From Streptomyces cahuitamycinicus (GTDB taxonomy: Bacteria; Actinomycetota; Actinomycetes; Streptomycetales; Streptomycetaceae), in NCBI RefSeq assembly GCF_002891435.1, contig NZ_POUC01000031.1, forward strand, positions 1 through 34,214: DNA of 34,214 bases. Direction: 5' to 3'. This document shows, piece after piece, positions 1 to 7,176 of the stretch. How positions within the stretch are numbered: position 1 is the first letter of the stretch; the number at the start of each line of letters is the position of its first letter. Made by a program: the position numbers and the translations under genes. Below the pieces are notes generated by a model, which was not told the DNA's origin, searched no databases, and worked only from the letters and a program-made list of their open reading frames with translations.

Positions 1-2
1 CC

Positions 3-143
3 TCCGCCTCCCCCGCCGCCGCGGCCACCGCGGCCACCGCGCGGCGGGAGGTGACCGGCGAGAGCGCCGGACACCTCACTCGTCCCCGTCCCCGTAGCCG
101 TAGCCGTAGCCGTAGCCGTAGCCGTAGCCGTAGCCGTACGTAA
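3..143 (+). CDS. possible C-terminal tail of an upstream gene, ending in Arg-Ser repeats (partial)
   Basis: Reading from base 3 there is an open frame to a TAA at 141-143. The first 28 codons are Ala/Thr-rich and nearly all end in G or C, as expected for Streptomyces coding DNA, and the other two frames on this strand do not show this. The frame then runs through the hexamer repeat at 92-139 and would encode alternating Arg-Ser. If real, it is the end of a gene on the same strand as serB whose body lies left of the window. The sequence is too short to assign a function, and the frame could be chance. Confidence 0.35.
   Translation, partial: SASPAAAATAATARREVTGESAGHLTRPRPRSRSRSRSRSRSRSRT
92..139. 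repeat. hexanucleotide microsatellite (CCGTAG)n
   Basis: Seven perfect head-to-tail copies of CCGTAG (92-133) are followed by a variant copy CCGTAC (134-139) and preceded by related CCCCGT units. The unit length is a multiple of three, so copy-number change would add or remove Arg-Ser pairs in the possible upstream reading frame without shifting it. It lies 99 bases before the serB start. Confidence 0.95.
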
Positions 144-237
144 GGTTCACGCCGCCGACACGACGAGCAGTGGTCGCTGTCCGCCAGACGGACCTCAGGG
201 GCGGTACGCCTCGCCCGCCGGATACGGTGGAACCACC

Positions 238-1464
238 ATGAGCGCTTCGCAGACCTCGTCTTCCGACGTCCCTGCCGACGTCCCCACCCTCCTTGTGAAG
301 ATCTTCGGCAAGGACAGGCCGGGCATCACCGCCGGTCTCTTCGACACCCTCGCCGCCTACTCCGTCGACGTCGTCGACATCGAGCAGGTCGTGACCCGCG
401 GCCGGATGGTGCTCTGCGCGCTCGTGACCGAGCCGCCCCCCGGGCTGGAGGGCGATCTGCGGTCGACCGTCCACAGCTGGGCCGAGTCGATGAAGATGCA
501 GGCGGAGATCATCTCCGGCCGCGGTGACAACCGCCCGCGCGGGCTGGGCCGCTCCCTGGTGACTGTGCTCGGGCATCCGCTCACCGCCGAGGCGACGGCC
601 GCGATCGCGGCGCGGATCACGGAGACCGGCGGCAACATCGACCGTATCTTCCGGCTCGCCAAGTACCCCGTGACCGCTGTCGAGTTCGCCGTCTCCGGCG
701 TGGAGACCGAGCCGCTGCGCACCGCCCTGGTGACCGACGCGGCCAGGCTCGGCATCGACGTGGCGGTCGTCGCCGCCGGGCTGTACCGGCGCGCGCAGCG
801 CCTCGTCGTCATGGACGTCGACTCGACGCTGATCCAGGACGAGGTCATCGAGCTGTTCGCCGCCCACGCCGGCTGCGAGGACAAGGTCGCCGAGGTGACG
901 GCGGCCGCGATGCGCGGGGAGCTTGACTTCGAGCAGTCCCTGCACGCGCGCGTGGCGTTGCTGGAGGGGCTGGACGCCTCGGTCGTGGACAAGGTGCGCA
1001 GCGAGGTCCGGCTGACGCCGGGCGCCCGCACCCTGATCCGTACGCTGAAGCGGCTGGGCTATCAAGTCGGCGTCGTCTCGGGGGGCTTCACGCAGGTCAC
1101 CGACGATCTGAAGGAGCGGCTCGGGCTGGACTTCGCCCACGCCAACACCTTGGAGATCGTCGACGGCAGGCTGACGGGCAAGGTCACCGGCGAGATCGTC
1201 GACCGCGCGGGCAAGGCCCGGCTGCTGCGCCGGTTCGCCGCGGAGGCGGGTGTGCCGCTGTCGCAGACGGTGGCGATCGGTGACGGAGCCAACGATCTGG
1301 ACATGCTGAACGCGGCCGGTCTCGGGGTCGCCTTCAACGCCAAGCCGGTGGTGCGCGAGGCCGCGCACGCCGCGGTGAACTTCCCCTTCCTGGACACGGT
1401 CCTTTATCTGCTGGGCGTCACGCGTGAAGAGGTCGAGGCGGCGGACACCCTCGACATCGGCTGA
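238..1464 (+). CDS. serB: phosphoserine phosphatase SerB with N-terminal ACT domains
   Basis: SerB hydrolyses O-phosphoserine to serine, the last step of serine synthesis, in the cytoplasm. The 408-residue protein has an N-terminal ACT-type regulatory region (about residues 16-180, opening LLVKIFGKDRPGITAGLF and apparently two ACT units) and a C-terminal HAD phosphatase domain. HAD motif I is DVDSTL with the nucleophile D193 and acid D195; motif II is SGG at 281-283; K326 fits motif III; motif IV is GDGANDLDM from 348. Length and order match actinobacterial SerB. The ATG at 238 has GGTGGA six bases upstream. The gene is monocistronic and convergent with sixA. Its last codons form the first degenerate unit of the tandem repeat that follows. 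Confidence 0.95.
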   Translation: MSASQTSSSDVPADVPTLLVKIFGKDRPGITAGLFDTLAAYSVDVVDIEQVVTRGRMVLCALVTEPPPGLEGDLRSTVHSWAESMKMQAEIISGRGDNRPRGLGRSLVTVLGHPLTAEATAAIAARITETGGNIDRIFRLAKYPVTAVEFAVSGVETEPLRTALVTDAARLGIDVAVVAAGLYRRAQRLVVMDVDSTLIQDEVIELFAAHAGCEDKVAEVTAAAMRGELDFEQSLHARVALLEGLDASVVDKVRSEVRLTPGARTLIRTLKRLGYQVGVVSGGFTQVTDDLKERLGLDFAHANTLEIVDGRLTGKVTGEIVDRAGKARLLRRFAAEAGVPLSQTVAIGDGANDLDMLNAAGLGVAFNAKPVVREAAHAAVNFPFLDTVLYLLGVTREEVEAADTLDIG

Positions 1465-1588
1465 ACCCACACATCGACTGAACCGGCACACCGGCCTGAC
1501 CGACACATCGGCTCAACCAGCACACCGGCCTGACCAGCACATCCGCTGAACCAGCACACCGGCCTGACCGGCATACCGGCTTGACCGA
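1453..1588. repeat. 17-bp tandem repeat, about eight units, starting inside the serB stop region
   Basis: Seven head-to-tail 17-bp units run from 1470 to 1588 (starts 1470, 1487, 1504, 1521, 1538, 1555, 1572). They alternate between two subtypes, CACATCGGCTGAACCAG-like and CACACCGGCCTGACCAG-like, so the array is also a 34-bp higher-order repeat. The 17 bases at 1453-1469, which include the last three codons and stop of serB, fit the first subtype, so the array seems to have grown from the 3' end of serB. It lies between serB and a strong terminator hairpin and encodes no plausible gene. Confidence 0.93.
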
Positions 1589-1593
1589 CCACG

Positions 1594-1626
1594 AGGGGCC
1601 CGGCGCCACACCGGCGCCGGGCCCCT
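1594..1626. terminator. bidirectional terminator between serB and sixA
   Basis: A perfect 14-bp GC-rich stem (arms 1594-1607 and 1613-1626) with a five-base loop sits between the convergent ends of serB and sixA. There is no long T-run, as is usual in Streptomyces. Confidence 0.85.
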
Positions 1627-1641
1627 GTCACGCGGAGATCG

Positions 1642-2160
1642 TCACTCGGCCGGCGCCCAGTAGTCCCGCAGCGTGGCCATGCCCGGCTCCAGGCTCTTCC
1701 ACGTGCCGCCGAACGACAGCACGGCGAAGGCGGCGGCCGGAAAGCCGCGGCGGGTCATCCGTTCCCGGGCGTCGTCCTCGCCGGAGCCCGCCAGAACGTC
1801 GGCGAGGCCCTGGATGCCGGGGTTGTGCCCGATCATGAGGACGTTCTGCGCGTCGTCGGGGGTCTGGTTGAGCAGGGCGATCAGCTCGCCCGGCGAGGCC
1901 TCGTAGATCCGCTCCTCGTAGACGGTTTTCGGCCGATGCGGGAACTCCTGGACGGCGAGCTTCCATGTCTCCCGGGTCCGGACCGCGGTGGAGCACAGGG
2001 CCAGGTCGAAGGCGATACCGGTGTCGGTCAGCCTGCGCCCGGCCTCCGCCGCTTCCATGCGGCCCCGGTCGGCGAGCGGACGCTCGTGATCCGTGACCTG
2101 TGGCCAGTCGGCTTTCGCATGGCGGAAGAGGACAATCCTGCGGGGTTCTGCGACGCTCAT
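1642..2160 (-). CDS. sixA: SixA-type phosphohistidine phosphatase (histidine phosphatase superfamily)
   Basis: This 172-residue protein is a short member of the histidine phosphatase superfamily. It has the N-terminal LFRHAKADW motif with R13 and the phospho-accepting H14, R61 in the STAVRTRET segment, and the second catalytic histidine H112 in GHNPG. SixA proteins remove phosphate from histidine in phosphorelay or PTS proteins; the substrate here is not known. Length fits SixA rather than the larger phosphoglycerate mutases. The frame is open upstream, but the ATG at 2160 starts right at the conserved core, so I prefer it. The downstream end is convergent with serB across a strong hairpin. 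Confidence 0.85.
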   Translation of the reverse strand: MSVAEPRRIVLFRHAKADWPQVTDHERPLADRGRMEAAEAGRRLTDTGIAFDLALCSTAVRTRETWKLAVQEFPHRPKTVYEERIYEASPGELIALLNQTPDDAQNVLMIGHNPGIQGLADVLAGSGEDDARERMTRRGFPAAAFAVLSFGGTWKSLEPGMATLRDYWAPAE

Positions 2161-2225
2161 GAGATCCAGCTTCGCATGAAACACGCCACGGGGCGCAGGG
2201 AGTTGACCACCGGTTTTGGCCGTGA

Positions 2226-2432
2226 TCAGCGGGCGAACAGCTGCTGCACACGCTCGAGGAGGTGGGTGATCGCCGGGTCGCCGCCGGCCGCGTGGGCGTC
2301 GGAGGGGTTCAGGATCAGGGCGAGCAGCGCGGTGAAGGCGAGCACGGGCAGGGCGAGGGCCCACCAAGGCAGCCGGCCGGCGGCACCGGCCCGGGTCGCC
2401 GGGTGGGGCCGGGTGTGCGTAGGGGCCGACAT
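2226..2432 (-). CDS. small single-pass membrane protein, unknown function
   Basis: The 68-residue protein has a short basic N-terminus, one hydrophobic segment (about 22-44, LPWWALALPVLAFTALLALI) and a short C-terminal stretch ending THLLERVQQLFAR that could be amphipathic. The ATG at 2432 has a good GGAGGC ribosome binding site. The N-terminus contains several His and Pro residues. The gene lies 65 bases upstream of sixA on the same strand and may be co-transcribed with it. I do not recognise a family and assign no function. Confidence 0.75.
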   Translation of the reverse strand: MSAPTHTRPHPATRAGAAGRLPWWALALPVLAFTALLALILNPSDAHAAGGDPAITHLLERVQQLFAR

Positions 2433-2457
2433 GGTGCCTCCGCTCCTCGAGTGGTCG

Positions 2458-2476
2458 GTGACCGTCTCGCGGTCAC
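2458..2476. promoter_or_regulatory. inverted repeat GTGACCG-N5-CGGTCAC upstream of the small membrane gene
   Basis: Two perfect 7-bp arms (2458-2464 and 2470-2476) separated by five bases lie 26-44 bases upstream of the start at 2432. Position and symmetry suit an operator; no binding protein is known. Confidence 0.45.
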
Positions 2477-2546
2477 ACACTCGAAGTTACGGAATCCGCG
2501 GCTGCCGTCCCATCCGGTGATCCACCCACTTGACCCTGACCCTCAC

Positions 2547-2573
2547 CCCCTAGGGGACAGGGGGGCTAGCCCC
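2547..2573. other. pair of CTAG-centred palindromes
   Basis: CCCCTAGGGG (2547-2556) and GGGGCTAGCCCC (2562-2573) are perfect palindromes 16 bp apart centre to centre, just downstream of the small gene ending at 2597. They may form a terminator for that leftward transcript or be a protein site. CTAG is usually a rare tetramer in bacterial genomes. Confidence 0.6.
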
Positions 2574-2596
2574 ACCATGGGCCGCGTGAGTGCCGG

Positions 2597-2713
2597 TCAT
2601 GGCGAGGCGATGGTCGCGATGACGGCGATGACGATGAAGATCGCGAAGAAGGCTCCGAACACGAGCAGCATCTTCTTCTGACCGTGCTGGGGATTCGGGT
2701 CGAGCACTGGCAT
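2597..2713 (-). CDS. 38-residue membrane peptide next to the MFS gene (SGM_5486-like)
   Basis: The peptide begins MPVLDPNPQHGQKKM and continues with one strong hydrophobic helix rich in Phe, Ile and Ala, ending ATIASP. It lies 68 bases downstream of the MFS transporter on the same strand. From memory, a small family with this form is named after SGM_5486 and described as transporter-associated because it keeps this position in Streptomyces; I have not checked this. A role as an accessory subunit of the transporter is inference from position only. Codon use is of the Streptomyces type. Confidence 0.7.
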   Translation of the reverse strand: MPVLDPNPQHGQKKMLLVFGAFFAIFIVIAVIATIASP

Positions 2714-2781
2714 GGGGCGATTCTCCCACCCCTCACGGCAGCCCGGCGCCCCGGGGTGACTCCCGGCCCCCGGGGTGTTGC

Positions 2782-4089
2782 TCAGCGGGCCGCCTCGTCC
2801 TCCACCGTGCGGTCGCGCCCGGCCAGGAAGCCGACGGCCATCTGCGGGATCATCAGGGCGCTCATCAGCGCGATCGGAAGGCCCCAGCCACCACTGTGCT
2901 GGTAGAGGACGCCCACGAGGAGCGGCCCGGGGATGGAGATCAGGTAGCCGGTGCTCTGCGCGAACGCCGACAGCCGGGCCACGCCCGGGCCGGTCCTGGC
3001 CCGCATGCCGACCATGGTCAGGGCGAGCGGGAAGGCGCAGTTGGCGACGCCCAGCAGCAGGGCCCAGGCCCAGGCTCCGGCGGCGGGCGCGAGGTACAGC
3101 CCGGCGTAGCCGGCGAGGCCGCATGCGCCCAGGGCGAGCACGATCGGGCCCTGGTGGGGCAGCCGGGTGGCCAGGCGGGGTATGACGAAGGCCAGGGGCA
3201 CGCCCATCACCATGGTGACCGCCAGGAGCAGCCCCGCGGTGCCGGCGGGCACACCGGCGTCCCGGAAGATCTGCGCCATCCAGCCCATGGTGATGTAGGC
3301 GGCGGTGGCCTGAAGCCCGAAGAAGACGGCGAGTGCCCAGGCGGTGCGGCTCCGGGCCATCCGCAGCGGGGGCGTCTCCACGCGCGCGTGCTCCGCCGGA
3401 GGAGACGCCGGGCCCCGCGCCTGCGTCGCCTCGGCGGTCTCCTCCCCCGCCCCGGGCGGTGTGGCGCGTCCCCGGGCGAAGGGCAGCCACGGCAGGACGG
3501 CGGCCACGGCGAGCCCCGCCCACAGGGCCAGGCCCGTCTGCCAGCTGCCGCCGAGGGTGTCGGTCAAGGGGACCGTCACAGCGGCCGCGAGGGCCGTGCC
3601 GAGGGCGAGAGCCATCGAGTACAGGCCGGTCATGGAACCCACACGGTCGGGGAACCAGTGCTTGACGATGACCGGCATCAGGACGTTGCTGACCGCGATG
3701 CCCATGAGGGCCAGGGCGCTGCCGGCCAGGAAGCCGGCCGTGCCGCCGGCGTAGGGGCGGACGAGCAGGCCGGTGGCGATCGCGGCCATGCCGGCGCACA
3801 CCACGGCGCCCGCCCCGAAGCGGCGGGCGAGCCGCGGTGCCATGACGCCGAAGACGGCGAAGCACAGCGGCGGCACGGAGGTGAGCAGCCCGGCGACGCT
3901 GCCGCTCATGCCGAGCCCGACGCGGACCTCCTCCAGGAGGGCGCCGAGGCTGGTGATGGCGGGGCGGAGGTTGAGCGCGGACAGCACGATGCCGAGGACG
4001 AGCAGCCGCATCGTCCACGCGCGCGTGGACGCGCCGCCCGGTTTCCCGGCGTCGTGCGCGGTCGGGCTGCGTACGGTCGGGGGCGTCAT
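2782..4089 (-). CDS. MFS transporter, CynX/NimT family
   Basis: A 435-residue polytopic membrane protein with about 12 hydrophobic segments in two halves of six, split by a long hydrophilic central loop (the stretch around GAGEETAEATQARGP). The early ALNLRPAITSLG segment is typical of the CynX/NimT branch (cyanate and 2-nitroimidazole transporters). Substrate unknown. Earlier in-frame ATGs exist (4113, 4122, 4125), but the ATG at 4089 is the only one with a clear ribosome binding site (GAGGAA), and the putative -10 at 4121-4126 places the transcript start near 4114, so 4089 is preferred. The gene is divergent from a FadR-type regulator that probably controls it. A 20-bp perfect palindrome lies in the early coding region at 4012-4031. 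Confidence 0.85.
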   Translation of the reverse strand: MTPPTVRSPTAHDAGKPGGASTRAWTMRLLVLGIVLSALNLRPAITSLGALLEEVRVGLGMSGSVAGLLTSVPPLCFAVFGVMAPRLARRFGAGAVVCAGMAAIATGLLVRPYAGGTAGFLAGSALALMGIAVSNVLMPVIVKHWFPDRVGSMTGLYSMALALGTALAAAVTVPLTDTLGGSWQTGLALWAGLAVAAVLPWLPFARGRATPPGAGEETAEATQARGPASPPAEHARVETPPLRMARSRTAWALAVFFGLQATAAYITMGWMAQIFRDAGVPAGTAGLLLAVTMVMGVPLAFVIPRLATRLPHQGPIVLALGACGLAGYAGLYLAPAAGAWAWALLLGVANCAFPLALTMVGMRARTGPGVARLSAFAQSTGYLISIPGPLLVGVLYQHSGGWGLPIALMSALMIPQMAVGFLAGRDRTVEDEAAR

Positions 4090-4120
4090 CGTCCGGGTTT
4101 CCTCACTGACCATGAGAGCC

Positions 4121-4146
4121 ATCATAGAATCATGGGATGATTGACT
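4121..4146. promoter_or_regulatory. divergent promoter region with likely GntR operator
   Basis: Read leftward, TATGAT (complement of 4121-4126) is a good -10 for the MFS gene. Just upstream of it is the inverted repeat AATCAT-GGG-ATGATT (4128-4142), which would fall in the promoter spacer. Rightward, TTGACT at 4141-4146 resembles a -35 for the regulator gene, but no good -10 follows. An AT-rich palindrome over the promoter in a GC-rich intergenic stretch next to a GntR gene is a plausible binding site for that regulator. Confidence 0.5.
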
Positions 4147-4195
4147 GTCCACTCGTCCGCTGCCCTGCGGCATCCCGGTCGTGCGAAGGTGAGCC

Positions 4196-4888
4196 ATGCC
4201 CCTGAGCCATCCCCGCCGTTCGGCGCTCTCCGAGCAGGTCATCGCCGCCCTGCGGGCCCAGATCACCTCGGGCGAGTGGCCGGTCGGCTCCCGCATCCCG
4301 ACCGAGCCGGAACTGGTCGAGCAGCTGGGCGTCGCCCGCAACACGGTCCGTGAGGCCGTCCGCGCCCTGTCGCACAACGGCCTGCTGGACATCCGCCAAG
4401 GCTCCGGCACGTACGTCGTGGCGACGAGCGAGCTGGCCGGCGTGATGCAGCGGCGGTTCGCCGAGGCCGACCCGCGGCACATCGCCGAGTTGCGCTCCAC
4501 GCTGGAGTCGGCGGCCGCCCGGCTGGCCGCCGAGCGGCGCACGGAGAAGGACCTCAAGCAGCTCGACGCGCTGCTGCTGCGGCGTGAGGAGGCCTGGGCG
4601 TCGGGTGACAAGGAGGCGTTCGTGGCAGCGGACGCGACCTTCCACCTGGCCGTCGTGTCCGCCTCCCACAACGACGTGATGACGGCCATGTACGCGGACC
4701 TGGGCGAGGTGCTGCGGGATTGGCTGCGCGAGGACGTCGGCGAGAAGCTGACCCCGGAGACGCACATGGACCACGGGCGGCTGCTCGATGCGATCCGCGC
4801 GGGCGAGGCGGACGAGGCCGCGGCGGAGGCCGCCCGCTACCCGTTCCTGTGCCGTCTGGGCGGGATCAGCTCTCCCGCCGGTGACTGA
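4196..4888 (+). CDS. GntR-family transcriptional regulator, FadR subfamily
   Basis: The 230-residue protein has an N-terminal winged helix (about 8-75) with the GntR signature PTEPELVEQLGVARNTVREA followed by the wing IRQGSGTYV, then a helical FCD domain. FCD metal or ligand residues visible are D146 and H150 (ATFHLAVV) and H193 (DHGRLL); the last histidine usual near the C-terminus is not evident, where the sequence reads ARYPFLCRL. FadR-type regulators mostly sense small organic acids. Start ATG at 4196 with GAAGGTGA upstream. It is divergent from the MFS gene, its probable target, and its last 23 bases overlap the convergent gene ending at 4866. Confidence 0.88.
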   Translation: MPLSHPRRSALSEQVIAALRAQITSGEWPVGSRIPTEPELVEQLGVARNTVREAVRALSHNGLLDIRQGSGTYVVATSELAGVMQRRFAEADPRHIAELRSTLESAAARLAAERRTEKDLKQLDALLLRREEAWASGDKEAFVAADATFHLAVVSASHNDVMTAMYADLGEVLRDWLREDVGEKLTPETHMDHGRLLDAIRAGEADEAAAEAARYPFLCRLGGISSPAGD

Positions 4889-5252
4889 TCCACACGTCAC
4901 CGACCTCTTTCCAGCACCGCCCCGTCAGCCGCACGGTCTGCGCGGGCCCGGCCTCGACCGGTGAGCTGTCGGTGTCGATGTCCCACCAGCGGGCGCACTC
5001 GACGTGCAGGCTCACACGGTCGGTCTCCGGGTAGGGGTTGTGGCAGTACGCGGTCACCTTGGAGCCGGTCACGCGAATCCGGCACGCGGCGCCGAAGGGA
5101 TCGGCGGAATCCCGCTCATCGGCGGGCACGCGCGCGTCGGCGGACTCGCGATCGTCGGCGGTCACGCGCGCCTGGGGCACCGCCTCGTACGCCAGGGTCA
5201 GCACGAGCGCGACGGCGAGGGACACTGAGGCCGTTCGGCGGGACAAGCGCAC
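4866..5252 (-). CDS. small secreted protein with four cysteines, unknown function
   Basis: The 128-residue product starts MRLSRRTASVSLAVALVLTL, a typical Sec signal peptide, followed by a charged degenerate repeat rich in ADDRESAD and PADERDSAD. The C-terminal half contains four cysteines (in AACRIRV, TAYCHNP, VECARWW and GRCWKEV) and several Trp, suggesting a small disulfide-bonded extracellular domain. GTG at 5252 is supported by AGGAGGT at good spacing. The 3' end overlaps the convergent GntR gene by 23 bases. No family recognised. Confidence 0.75.
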   Translation of the reverse strand: MRLSRRTASVSLAVALVLTLAYEAVPQARVTADDRESADARVPADERDSADPFGAACRIRVTGSKVTAYCHNPYPETDRVSLHVECARWWDIDTDSSPVEAGPAQTVRLTGRCWKEVGDVWISHRRES

Positions 5253-5357
5253 AAGGGGACCTCCTCGGCCGTGCTGGGGAGGGGCTCGCGTGGTGAACGC
5301 GTACTCCAGAGTGCCCAGTTGCAGGCTCCCCCGCCCGGCCGGCTGAGCCGAACGGGT

Positions 5358-5396
5358 GACGCCCCGTTCCCCGCGCAGTGCGGGAAACGGGGCGTC
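5358..5396 (-). terminator. terminator of the fabG-fabI operon
   Basis: Arms of 17 bp (5358-5374 and 5380-5396) with one non-Watson-Crick position and a five-base loop lie 17 bases downstream of the fabI stop. Confidence 0.85.
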
Positions 5397-5412
5397 GACG
5401 ACGTACGGGAGA

Positions 5413-6180
5413 TCAGGCTCCGATGGCGTGCAGACCGCCGTCCACGTGGATGATCTCGCCCGTGGTCTTGGGGAACCAGTCGCTCAGCAGGGCCACGACG
5501 CCGCGGCCGGCCGGCTCCGGGTCCTTCAGGTCCCACTCCAGCGGGGAGCGGGAGTCCCACACGGAGGCGAGCTCACCGAAGCCCGGGATGGACTTGGCGG
5601 CCATGGAGCCCAGCGGACCGGCCGAGACCAGGTTGCAGCGGATGTTCTGCTTGCCCAGGTCGCGGGCCATGTAGCGGCTGGTCGCCTCCAGGGCGGCCTT
5701 GGCCGGGCCCATCCAGTCGTACTGCGGCCAGGCGAACTGCGCGTCGAAGGTCAGACCGACGACGGAGCCACCGTTCTGCATCAGCGGCAGGCAGGCCATG
5801 GTGAGCGACTTCAGGGAGTACGCCGAGACGTGCATGGCCGTGGCGACCGACTCGAACGGCGTGTTCAGGAAGTTGCCGCCGAGGGCGTCCTGCGGGGCGA
5901 AACCGATGGAGTGCACGACACCGTCGAGGCCGCCGAGCTCCTCGCCGACGATGTCGGCCAGGCGCCCGAGGTGCTCGTCGTTGGTGACATCCAGCTCGAT
6001 GACCTTGACGGGCTTGGGGAGCTTCTTGGCGATGCGCTCGGTCAGCGTGGGCCGCGGGAACGCCGTGAGGATGATCTCCGCGCCCTGCTCCTGGGCCAGC
6101 TTGGCGGTGTGGAAGGCGATGGAGGACTCCGTCAGCACACCGGTGATGAGGACGCGCTTGCCCTCGAGAATTCCGCTCAT
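5413..6180 (-). CDS. fabI: enoyl-[acyl-carrier-protein] reductase (NADH), FabI/InhA type
   Basis: FabI reduces trans-2-enoyl-ACP to acyl-ACP, the last step of each fatty acid elongation cycle, in the cytoplasm. The 255-residue protein shows the atypical SDR cofactor motif GVLTESSIAFHTAK of this family, SIGFAP at 91-96, and the active-site pair Y154 and K161 (QYDWMGPAK) with the wide six-residue spacing typical of enoyl reductases instead of YxxxK. The segment SAGPLGSMAAKSIPGF is the substrate-binding loop. The class includes the targets of triclosan and isoniazid. ATG at 6180 lies five bases after the fabG stop, so the two genes form an operon. Confidence 0.95.
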   Translation of the reverse strand: MSGILEGKRVLITGVLTESSIAFHTAKLAQEQGAEIILTAFPRPTLTERIAKKLPKPVKVIELDVTNDEHLGRLADIVGEELGGLDGVVHSIGFAPQDALGGNFLNTPFESVATAMHVSAYSLKSLTMACLPLMQNGGSVVGLTFDAQFAWPQYDWMGPAKAALEATSRYMARDLGKQNIRCNLVSAGPLGSMAAKSIPGFGELASVWDSRSPLEWDLKDPEPAGRGVVALLSDWFPKTTGEIIHVDGGLHAIGA

Positions 6181-6185
6181 GGTGA

Positions 6186-6905
6186 TCAGTGACCCATTCC
6201 CAGTCCGCCGTCAACGGGAATGACGGCTCCAGTGATGTACGAGGCGTCGTCCGAGGCGAGGAACCGCACCGTCGCGGCGATCTCCTCCGGCTGGGCGTAC
6301 CGGCCGAGCGGGACCTGCTTCACGATGTTCTCGCGCTGCTCGTCGGTGAGCGCCTGGGTCATGTCGGTGTCGACGAAGCCGGGCGCGACGACGTTGAAGG
6401 TGAGGTTGCGCGAGCCCAGTTCACGGGCGAGGGAACGCGCGAAGCCGACCAGCGCAGCCTTGGAGGCGGCGTAGTTCGCCTGGCCGGGACCGCCGTACAG
6501 GCCGACGACCGACGAGATCAGCACCACGCGGCCCTTCTTGGCGCGCAGCATGCCGCGGTTGGCGCGCTTGACGACGCGGAAGGTGCCGGTGAGGTTGGTG
6601 TCGATGACCGAGGTGAAGTCCTCCTCGGACATGCGCATCAGGAGCTGGTCCTTGGTGATGCCGGCGTTGGCGACGAGGATTTCGACCGGGCCGTGGGCCT
6701 CCTCGATCTCCTTGTAGGCCTGCTCCACCTGCTCGGTGTCGGTGATGTCGCACTTGACGGCCAGGCAGCCCAGTTCCGTCAGGGCGGCCGGCGGCTCACC
6801 CGAGCGGTATGTGATGGCGACCTTGTCGCCGGCATCGGCGAAAGCGCGGGCGATGGCGAGGCCGATGCCCCGGTTGCCTCCGGTGACGAGAACCGAGCGG
6901 CTCAA
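6186..6905 (-). CDS. fabG: 3-oxoacyl-[acyl-carrier-protein] reductase FabG
   Basis: FabG reduces 3-oxoacyl-ACP to 3-hydroxyacyl-ACP with NADPH. The 239-residue classical SDR has the nucleotide-binding GGNRGIG at 9-15, NAGITKD at 80-86, the catalytic S132, and YAASK (Y145, K149). The C-terminus ends VIPVDGGLGMGH. The start is a TTG at 6905 preceded by AAGGGTGA; no better ATG or GTG is near. It is the first gene of the two-gene operon with fabI, so one transcript supplies both reductive steps of fatty acid elongation. Confidence 0.93.
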   Translation of the reverse strand: MSRSVLVTGGNRGIGLAIARAFADAGDKVAITYRSGEPPAALTELGCLAVKCDITDTEQVEQAYKEIEEAHGPVEILVANAGITKDQLLMRMSEEDFTSVIDTNLTGTFRVVKRANRGMLRAKKGRVVLISSVVGLYGGPGQANYAASKAALVGFARSLARELGSRNLTFNVVAPGFVDTDMTQALTDEQRENIVKQVPLGRYAQPEEIAATVRFLASDDASYITGAVIPVDGGLGMGH

Positions 6906-6950
6906 CGGATCACCCTTTCGATAGCGGTCTGATACCCGCCCCGGCGCCTG

Positions 6951-6976
6951 GACGACAGGCGGTGACGACAGGCGGC
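6951..6976. repeat. 13-bp direct repeat in the fabG promoter region
   Basis: Two adjacent copies of GACGACAGGCGGY lie 46-71 bases upstream of the fabG TTG, close to a possible leftward -35/-10 pair (TGTCGT and TATCAG, 17 bp apart). They could be an operator for the fab operon. The rest of the fabG-tldD gap (6906-7176) shows no gene. Confidence 0.5.
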
Positions 6977-7176
6977 TTTCCTCGAAAACCTATCGGTCCG
7001 GGCGGGCCCGCGGACAATCGGGCACCCACAGTGGCGTACCGGACTCGCTGTCGGGTTTCTACAGAAAGCCGCGGGTCCGGCCCCGGAAACTCATGGCCCG
7101 CGCGCGGGATGGGCGACATGATCGGAGCAGTCACGACGCACGGCAACCACGGTCACCTCGACAGAAAGAGACGGCG

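Noticed and set aside
76-1506. Long open frame on the minus strand opposite serB
   Set aside because: It mirrors serB in a GC-rich genome, has no family motifs, and its end is only the translated hexamer repeat.
1404-1631. Short minus-strand frames rich in Gly, Val and Cys over the 17-bp repeat
   Set aside because: They are translations of the tandem repeat with no ribosome binding site and no recognisable domain.
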